NCBI GenBank assembly: GCA_949841465.1
Contig: CATKZW010000034.1
Location: 1-34,704 of the forward strand
From: an uncultured Oscillospiraceae bacterium
Lineage (GTDB): Bacteria; Bacillota; Clostridia; Oscillospirales; Oscillospiraceae
Direction of reading: 5' to 3'
DNA: 34,704 bases
In this document: piece after piece, positions 29,480 to 34,704 of the stretch
Layout of the letters: each line of letters starts with the position of its first letter
Position numbering within the stretch: position 1 is the stretch's first letter
The notes under the pieces: model-generated
The model's database searches: none
What the model was told of the DNA's origin: nothing
What the model saw: only the letters and a program-made list of their open reading frames with translations
Made by a program: the position numbers and the translations under genes

Positions 29480-31825
29480 ATGTTGGCGCCGTTGATCGTA
29501 ATTTCCCATACGCTTCGGGATGCCTTCCAGCGGGGACTGGCCCAAAGCAAGCTCCTGTTCCTCTCCGCCGGGCCCGGCTGGGGCAAAACCACCGTGGTGA
29601 CCGAGCTGCTGGAAAAGCAGAATCCCGCTTACCTCTCTCTGCGCAAACGGTCTCTGCCCCGTCGCTTCTCCAGGGAGCGGCTGATTATCTTGGACGACTT
29701 TCAGGCGCTGCCCGCCCAGGCAGAGGGGCTTTTTCAGGACATTCTGCGGCGGTCGCCCCCAGGACAGCGCTTTATCCTGCTCTCCCGGGGGCCCGTGCCG
29801 GAATATCTCTTCCCCTGCGAGGCCGCCGGAGCGCTGCTCCGTCTGGGTGAGGCGGAGCTGGCGCTGGATATGGACTGCCTGTGCCAACTGGCTCAAGCGC
29901 ACGGACTTGACCTCTCCGTCTACGAGCTTCAGCGGCTTCTGGATGAGACGGGGGGCTGTCCCCCGGCGGTCAGCCTTCTTCTGGCAGCCCTTTCCGCCGG
30001 ACAGCCGTTTCAACAGCGGACGGTCGATGCCGTGCGGGCCAAGATGGGCGCGTATATGGAGGAGGCCACTCTGCGGCCCCTGCCGCCGGCGGAGCAGAAG
30101 CTGCTGCTGGAGCTGGCCCTGTTTGACCGGTTCGACCAGGTCCTGGCAGACACGCTCGCGGAGCCCGGAACCGCCCCCGCCGAGCTGGAGCGGATCTGGC
30201 GGACCAGCGGGCTGGTCCAGCCGGACGGCCCCCTTTGGACCGTCTGTGACCGGCGCTTTCTTCTGCCCTATTTGCGGCAGAAGCTTCGGATGGGCCCGCC
30301 CGAATGGCTCCAGACCCTCCACCTCGCCGGCGGACGCTGGTGTGCCGCCAGGCAGGATCTTTCAGGGGCGCTGCATCACTACCAACAGGGGGGCAGCCGG
30401 GAAAAGCTTCTTGATCTGCTGGTCCAAACCGCCCGGCTGCGTCCAGGCGCCGAGGCATGCCGGGGGCTGTGGGACTGCGCCGGTTTTCTGAGGGAGGAGG
30501 ATATTCTGCAATTTCCCGACCTGATCTGCGCCATGAGCCTGCTTCGGTCCATGACCCTTGAACCGGAGGAATCTGAACAATGGTATGAAGCGCTGAACAG
30601 GTATCTTCAGCACATGGACCGTGGGGACGAGGACTACAAACGTGTGCGGGGTCTGCGGTCCTATCTGGATCTCTGCCTGCCTCACCGGGGAACGGCGGGA
30701 CTGCCCGAAATAATCCTCCGTGTGGATGAGCTCCTGCGCTCCAAGGCGCTGGTTTTGCCGGGAATAGATGTGACCGGTGGCCTGCCCAGCCTGATCCGGG
30801 GCGGGAGGGACTTTTCCCAATGGATTCACAGAGCGCAGGAACTTTATGACACCATCCGCGGCCCAGTGGAGCGGGTATTGGGCCGGGCGGGCGTGGGAGT
30901 GGGTGAGCTTGCTCTGACGGAAGGCCTTCTGGAACAGGGCGAGGACATATCGGGCCGTTTCCCCGCTCTGGCGGCCCTGCAGGAGATACTGCGGGCCGGG
31001 GGTGCGTTGGAACTTGAATTTGTGTGCACCGCTCTGCTGGTGAGGGCGCTGTGCGCAGCAGGAAGCCCGTCCGGCGCGGAGACACTGCTGCTTCGGTTTC
31101 GCGCGGAAGCGGCACAGGCCAACGCGCCGCGCATCCTGTCCAACCTCGACGCTATGCGCTGCCGGCTGAGCCTGCTGGTGGACGGGCCTTATGTCACGGT
31201 TTGGGCCGCCGAACAGCCCCCTGGAGAAGATATTTTCCTCTGGGCGGACAGCTACCGATGTCTTACCATGGTACGCTGCTTGCTGCGGGATCAAGAGCAC
31301 CATGCCGCATTGCTCCTGCTGAGCCGTATGCTGGATTACTTTCAGCGCTGTGACCGTCCCCTGGACAGGCTGGAGGCGTTGATCTTGACTGCGATTTGCC
31401 GGTTTCGCATGAGCCGTGAGGACTGGAGAGAGTACCTTGCCCAAGCCCTGGAGTTTGGAGCACGCTACGGCTATGTGTCGGTATTTGCCCGGGAGGGCGC
31501 TGCGCTGCTGCCTCTGCTGGAATGCGGCGGGCACAAAAATCTAAACCCTGCCTACTGGGAGCGTATCCTGTCTGAAACTGTGACGCAGGCCGGGTACTAT
31601 GGCCAGTATCTCAGGCCCTTCCGTGCCCCAATCAGCCCATTGACGCAAAAAGAGCGCATGGTTTTGCGCCTGATCAGCCAGAACAAGAACAATGAGGAGA
31701 TTTGTGCCCTTATGAATATCAAGCTTCCCACGGTGAAGACCCATGTCCACAATCTGCTGAGGAAGCTGAACGTATCAAACCGGAACCAGATCCAGAGGGC
31801 GGCTGAGTGGCTGAGGCTTTTCTGA
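29480..31825 (+). CDS. Large ATP-binding LuxR-family (MalT-like) regulator
   Basis: This is a 781-residue STAND-type regulator. The N-terminal P-loop (SAGPGWGKTTVV, about residues 29-40) and an ILDDFQALP Walker B-like strand indicate ATP binding. A long helical repeat region follows (about 300-690). The C-terminal LuxR helix-turn-helix is at about 719-777: PLTQKERMVLRLISQNKNN, EEICALMNIKLPTVKTHVHN and LLRKLNVSNRNQI. ATG at 29480 has GGGATGGGA upstream. It lies 51 nt after the cargo gene in the same direction and may be the last gene of the operon or have its own promoter. Such proteins act as signal-dependent activators; control of the eCIS is inference from position. Confidence 0.88.
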   Translation: MLAPLIVISHTLRDAFQRGLAQSKLLFLSAGPGWGKTTVVTELLEKQNPAYLSLRKRSLPRRFSRERLIILDDFQALPAQAEGLFQDILRRSPPGQRFILLSRGPVPEYLFPCEAAGALLRLGEAELALDMDCLCQLAQAHGLDLSVYELQRLLDETGGCPPAVSLLLAALSAGQPFQQRTVDAVRAKMGAYMEEATLRPLPPAEQKLLLELALFDRFDQVLADTLAEPGTAPAELERIWRTSGLVQPDGPLWTVCDRRFLLPYLRQKLRMGPPEWLQTLHLAGGRWCAARQDLSGALHHYQQGGSREKLLDLLVQTARLRPGAEACRGLWDCAGFLREEDILQFPDLICAMSLLRSMTLEPEESEQWYEALNRYLQHMDRGDEDYKRVRGLRSYLDLCLPHRGTAGLPEIILRVDELLRSKALVLPGIDVTGGLPSLIRGGRDFSQWIHRAQELYDTIRGPVERVLGRAGVGVGELALTEGLLEQGEDISGRFPALAALQEILRAGGALELEFVCTALLVRALCAAGSPSGAETLLLRFRAEAAQANAPRILSNLDAMRCRLSLLVDGPYVTVWAAEQPPGEDIFLWADSYRCLTMVRCLLRDQEHHAALLLLSRMLDYFQRCDRPLDRLEALILTAICRFRMSREDWREYLAQALEFGARYGYVSVFAREGAALLPLLECGGHKNLNPAYWERILSETVTQAGYYGQYLRPFRAPISPLTQKERMVLRLISQNKNNEEICALMNIKLPTVKTHVHNLLRKLNVSNRNQIQRAAEWLRLF

Positions 31826-31864
31826 TTTTCCAGGAACGCATCTGAAGCACAATACTTGGGTGGG

Positions 31865-32038
31865 ATGGAAACAGGGCAACATATCAAAAAACGGATCGCG
31901 GCGGTCCTCTGCGCCGCCGCGATGCTGGGGACGCTCGCCTTTTATATTCACTCTTTGCCCCTTACGTCCTTGCGGTATCAGCGAGGATGTAGGGGGCAAA
32001 ATCAAAAAACGGGCCGTAGAACTTCCTGTGGCTCTTGA
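31865..32038 (+). pseudogene. Possible remnant of a signal-peptide or membrane protein
   Basis: This is a short frame of 57 codons from ATG 31865, with GGGTGGGA upstream. It begins like an exported protein: basic residues (HIKKR) and then a hydrophobic stretch of about 20 residues, AAVLCAAAMLGTLAFYIH. After residue ~38 it becomes an unconvincing Arg/Gly-rich tail. It overlaps a promoter for the ABC genes at its end. It is either a truncated gene or chance; the rest of the 31826-32185 interval holds only the control sites listed next. Confidence 0.25.
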
Positions 32039-32068
32039 CAAATTGAATTGGAGTTAGCATACTCTAAC
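32035..32068 (+). promoter_or_regulatory. Promoter with palindromic operator on the -10 box
   Basis: TTGACA at 32035-32040 is a perfect -35, and 17 bp later CATACT (32058-32063) is an acceptable -10. GTTAG (32053-32057) and CTAAC (32064-32068) flank the -10 hexamer exactly, forming a 5-6-5 palindrome ideally placed for repression. The shape recalls DtxR/IdeR-type metal-regulator sites, which is inference. Confidence 0.55.
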
Positions 32069-32140
32069 AGGGGGTTAGCGATGCCTAGTCGCCGTTTTAT
32101 TGGTGTGCCCACTGCAGGGGTGCTTTTTTTAATGGGTGAG

Positions 32141-32156
32141 GTTAGTGGTTGCTAAT
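32141..32156 (+). promoter_or_regulatory. Second copy of the GTTAG-N6-CTAA operator
   Basis: GTTAG-TGGTTG-CTAAT repeats the 5-6-5 layout of the site at 32053-32068 with one mismatch in the outer base. It lies 88 bp downstream of the first and 29 nt before the ABC start codon. Two matching sites make a real operator more likely than chance. Confidence 0.45.
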
Positions 32157-32185
32157 ATCATTGGATATGAAGGGAAGAACGGCCT

Positions 32186-32983
32186 ATGATGATCAACAAA
32201 CGGCTGATTGGCATGGTCAGTGAGAGCAAAAAGTATGTAGCGGGGAACGTGGCCCTTCAATGGTGCTCCCTGGCGGCCAACATCGCCATGATGACGGCAA
32301 TTACCGGCCTGCTGGCGGCGCTGTATGAGGGCTCGGCAGGTTTTAAGCGGCTGTGGGGAACGGCGGCTGTGGCGCTTGCCGCTGTGGTGATCCGCTTTGC
32401 CTGTACTGTCGGCGCGTCCCGGATGGATCTCATCTCCTACGGCGGCGCGGCCCTGGGCGTGGTGATGGCCGCCACCCAGTTTCGGGCTGGACACGTTTCG
32501 CTGGCGGGCTGCCTGCTCATCATCCTGCTGTCGGCAGACTTTTTCATCCCCATGCGGCAGCTGGGCTCCTTCTTCCACATCGCTATGAACGGCATGGCGG
32601 CCAGCGATAAAATTTTCCGGCTCCTTGACCTGTCCGAGCCCGTCCAGGGAACGCAGGCTGTCCCCGCAGACCGCTCCATCCAGTGCAGCGGTCTCCACTT
32701 CTCCTATGAGGAAAACCGGGAGGTGCTCCACGGGATCGATCTGGAGTTCCCCATGGGCGGGTTCACCGCTATTGTGGGCGAGTCCGGCTGCGGCAAAAGC
32801 ACTGTGGCCGGTATCCTCATGGGGCACAACAAGGGATACGGCGGCTCGGTGACCATCGGTGGTGTGGAGCTGTCTGCTGTCTCTGAGGCCGGTTTGATGG
32901 AGGATATCACCTATATCAGCCAGGGTGTTCCGGGCCCTGCGGCGGCTGTGCCCAGCCAAGCTGGAGGGCCGGGACCGGGGTGA
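32186..32983 (+). pseudogene. ABC exporter subunit A, internally deleted
   Basis: This is the remains of a CydD/MsbA-type half transporter, which normally has about 575 residues. Residues 1-79 are the first membrane spans. The protein then jumps at about 32,422 from ...CTVGASRM to DLISYGGAALG, which belongs to the last spans, so the central membrane part and coupling loops are gone although the frame is kept. The nucleotide-binding domain follows with its Walker A (GESGCGKST), but breaks off at DITYISQ (about 32,922), where Q-loop, signature and Walker B should follow. After that the frame reads into nonsense while subunit B begins in another frame. AGGGAAG precedes the ATG. It cannot transport as encoded. 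Confidence 0.8.
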
Positions 32984-33926
32984 CCTCATCTCCATCATCA
33001 CCTCCGACATCGAACTGCTGGAGGTGTTCTACGCCCACACCATCTCCCCCATTGCCATTGCGGCACTGTTTACCATCATCCTGTGCCTGTTCATCGGTTC
33101 CTTCCACTGGGCGCTGGGCCTGCTGGCGCTGTCGGCTTACATCACGGTGGGCGTTATCGTCCCGCTGGTCACGTTCCGGCTCAGCGGGGATGACGGGCTG
33201 AGATTCCGCACCAAGTCCAGCGAGCTCAGCGCCTTTGTGCTGGACAGCCTGCGGGGCCTGCCCGAAGCCGTCCAGTACGGGCGGGGGGCGGCGCGGCTGG
33301 CTGAGATGGACGCCCGTACCGATGCGCTGTCCCAGGACGAGGCCCGGATGAAGCGCACCGCGGGGGTGAGTCTCGCATCCGCCAACACGGTGATTCTGGC
33401 CTTTGACCTGGCCATGCTGTTCGCCTCCGCCCTGCTGTACCAGGCTGGCGCGGTGAAGCTGTCCGGCGTGGACGTGGGCCGGATCAACACGGTCAACCTC
33501 CGGGATATGGAGAGCTTTGTCACCCAGGACACCCACCTGTTCCACGACAGCATCAAAAACAATCTGCGCATCGCCAAGCTGAACGCCGCCGATGAGGAAA
33601 TCATAGCCGCCTGCAAAAAGGCATCCGTCCACGACTTTATCATGACCCTGCCCCAGGGCTATGACACCCCGGTGGGTGAGCTGGGGGACACCCTCTCCGG
33701 CGGCGAACGCCAGCGGCTGGGGCTGGCCCGTACGTTCCGCCACGGCGCGCCGCTGATGCTGCTGGACGAACCCACCAGCAACTTGGACAGTCTGAATGAA
33801 GCGGCCATCCTCCGCGCCCTGGGCGAGGAGCGGGGGGATAAAACGGTGATCCTGGTGTCTCACCGGCAATCCACCATGCGCATTGCCGACAAGATCTGCT
33901 CGGTAGAGAACGGGAGGATGAGCTGA
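32925..33926 (+). pseudogene. ABC exporter subunit B, truncated and internally deleted
   Basis: This is the companion half transporter. It begins in the middle of its membrane domain (FRALRRLCPAKLEGRDRGDLI, the intracellular loop region; start, spans 1-2 and ribosome site missing). It continues through four spans to ALLYQAGAV. At about 33,450 it jumps to KLSGVDVGRINTVNL, inside the nucleotide-binding domain, so the Walker A is absent. The rest is intact: the Q-loop region (VTQDTHLFHDSI), signature LSGGERQRL, Walker B LMLLDEPTSNLD and the H-loop VILVSHR. Together with subunit A, three deletions have collapsed about 3.4 kb to 1.7 kb. The coding look is otherwise good, so the losses are recent or a sequence-assembly collapse. 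Confidence 0.8.
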
Positions 33927-34108
33927 TGAAACAGGATACTTCCAGCAAGCGAGAGCGGGAAAAGACCATGGTGTCGGAGATGAGGGAGAAGATCCGGGCC
34001 ATCATGCGCTTTTCCGGGCCGAGGATGATGTTTCATCACCCGGTGGCGGCGGTACGGCACCTCATTGAGACAAAAAAGGAAAAGAAAAGATTGAAGTGTC
34101 AAGTATGA
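33926..34108 (+). CDS. Small basic protein after the ABC genes
   Basis: This is a 60-residue, very Lys/Arg-rich protein whose ATG overlaps the ABC stop codon (TGATG); GGGAGG lies about 10 nt upstream. It contains a helix with EMREKIRAIMRFSGPRMMF and ends in a Lys-rich tail. I do not recognise it. The coupling to the transporter gene argues that it is real. It could also be the remnant of a longer protein. Confidence 0.45.
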   Translation: MKQDTSSKREREKTMVSEMREKIRAIMRFSGPRMMFHHPVAAVRHLIETKKEKKRLKCQV

Positions 34109-34275
34109 TTTATAATATCAGCAGCTAAAATTGCCAGTTGTGTTGCACAGCAGGGGAGTATCTTTGTGACAGGGCGGTCTGGATACGAGCTGCCCATCAC
34201 TTATGAAGAGGCCACAGCCATTGAGTACTGCGGGGCGCTGGACTACTCTGCTTTTTCTGCCTCGGTCAAATCAGA
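34109..34275. other. Spacer before the CRISPR array with a possible gene remnant
   Basis: This short stretch lies between the small ORF and the first repeat. A GTG-started frame from 34166 reads GYELPITYEEATAIEYCGALDYS and then runs straight into the CRISPR repeats, so at best it is the remnant of a truncated gene. This is the trailer end of the array, as the leader should be on the far right. Confidence 0.3.
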
Positions 34276-34704
34276 ATTACAATCCACGCTCCCGCGTGGG
34301 GGGCGACAGGTTATAGCGGATGTAGACCCGGTGGAAATCCGATTTCAACCCACGCCCCCGCGTGGGGGGCGACGGGACGCTTTGGCTCCGTCGGGCGAGC
34401 TGATCGACATTTCAACCCACGCCCCCGCGTGGGGGGCGACTATTTTTTTCTTAGATATTCCGGCTTGCACGTGTGATTTCAATCCACGCCCCCGCGTGGG
34501 GGGCGACGGCCACATCGACCAATAACCATACGCCAATTGCGATTTCAATCCACGCCCCCGCGTGGGGGGCGACGGAAATCCAGAGGGGGGCCAGGAAAAA
34601 GGATAAATTTCAATCCACGCCCTCGCGTGGGGGGCGACCGCGCCAGGGCTGGTCCGGGCCCGGATTCAGCACAATTTCAATCCACGCCCCCGCGTGGGGG
34701 GCGA
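34276..34704 (-). CRISPR. CRISPR array, type I-C-like repeats, running off the right edge
   Basis: Seven repeats of 32 nt lie at 34276, 34342, 34409, 34476, 34542, 34607 and 34674 (the last cut one base short by the window end), with six unique spacers of 33-35 nt. Read on the minus strand, the repeat starts GTCGCCCCCCACGCGG and ends GTGGATTGAAAT, the classical type I-C pattern, so transcription runs leftward. The left-most repeat is degenerate (atta- start and cgctcc), as expected for the oldest, trailer-side repeat. Repeats 2 and 3 share a caaccc variant and repeat 6 has cctcgcg. No cas genes are in the window; leader and cas genes should lie to the right. Confidence 0.95.

Noticed and set aside
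30362..31534. 390-codon minus-strand frame, and a similar one at 29970-31115
   Set aside because: Both lie opposite the LuxR regulator and show no protein-like pattern; the plus-strand gene is complete with its P-loop and HTH.
32186..33926. One novel fused mini-ABC transporter
   Set aside because: The two frames differ, essential motifs are missing from each half, and the pieces line up with separate parts of two full-length subunits.
34166..34525. Plus-strand frame running through the CRISPR repeats
   Set aside because: Most of it translates repeats and spacers; it is open only because the repeat lacks stops in that frame.

Overview
The window looks like chromosomal DNA of a GC-rich gut Clostridium-type Firmicute (Oscillospirales-like). 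The grounds are the gene families, strong Shine-Dalgarno sites throughout, a conjugative-element fragment of the Firmicutes type and a type I-C CRISPR repeat. The taxonomic placement is inference; there is no rRNA or tRNA gene to anchor it.

Layout. (1) 1-5.6 kb is a decayed mobile-element region. It holds a truncated tyrosine recombinase joined out of frame to a second, N-terminally clipped recombinase, followed by a 15-bp inverted repeat, a conserved palindrome, two conjugation-type genes (a Pro/Ala-rich protein and a membrane-anchored NlpC/P60 hydrolase), a second copy of the palindrome and a frameshifted PAPS-reductase-like gene. (2) 5.6-6.7 kb is AT-rich and holds two hairpins, a leftward XRE regulator and a good promoter reading right. 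(3) 6.7-29.4 kb is one long, tightly overlapping rightward operon for an extracellular/phage-tail-like contractile injection system (eCIS). (4) 29.5-31.8 kb is a large LuxR/MalT-type regulator. (5) 32.0-34.1 kb is a pair of ABC exporter genes, each heavily deleted, behind an intact-looking promoter with palindromic operators. (6) 34.28 kb to the end is a CRISPR array that runs off the right edge; its repeats are of the type I-C form, transcribed leftward.

The eCIS operon encodes a CIS-associated beta-rich protein, three membrane proteins (a pseudokinase-like protein, a beta-propeller/HAMP/degenerate cyclase sensor and a MORN-repeat protein), a DUF4255 tail cap, a DUF4280 PAAR-like tip, sheath, tube, a chaperone pair with a candidate programmed -1 frameshift, a second tube protein, an unknown protein, a tube adaptor, a separate hub and spike, gp25, two baseplate-J-like wedge proteins, a tail protein I, a AAA+ ATPase and a DUF4157 metalloprotease-like cargo with an AT-rich C-terminal domain. 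No tape measure and no tail fibre is recognisable. The most interesting part is the membrane module at the head of the operon. It suggests that this particle is sensed, anchored or triggered at the cell envelope rather than simply released by lysis. The second most interesting is the cargo protein, whose C-terminal domain I do not recognise.
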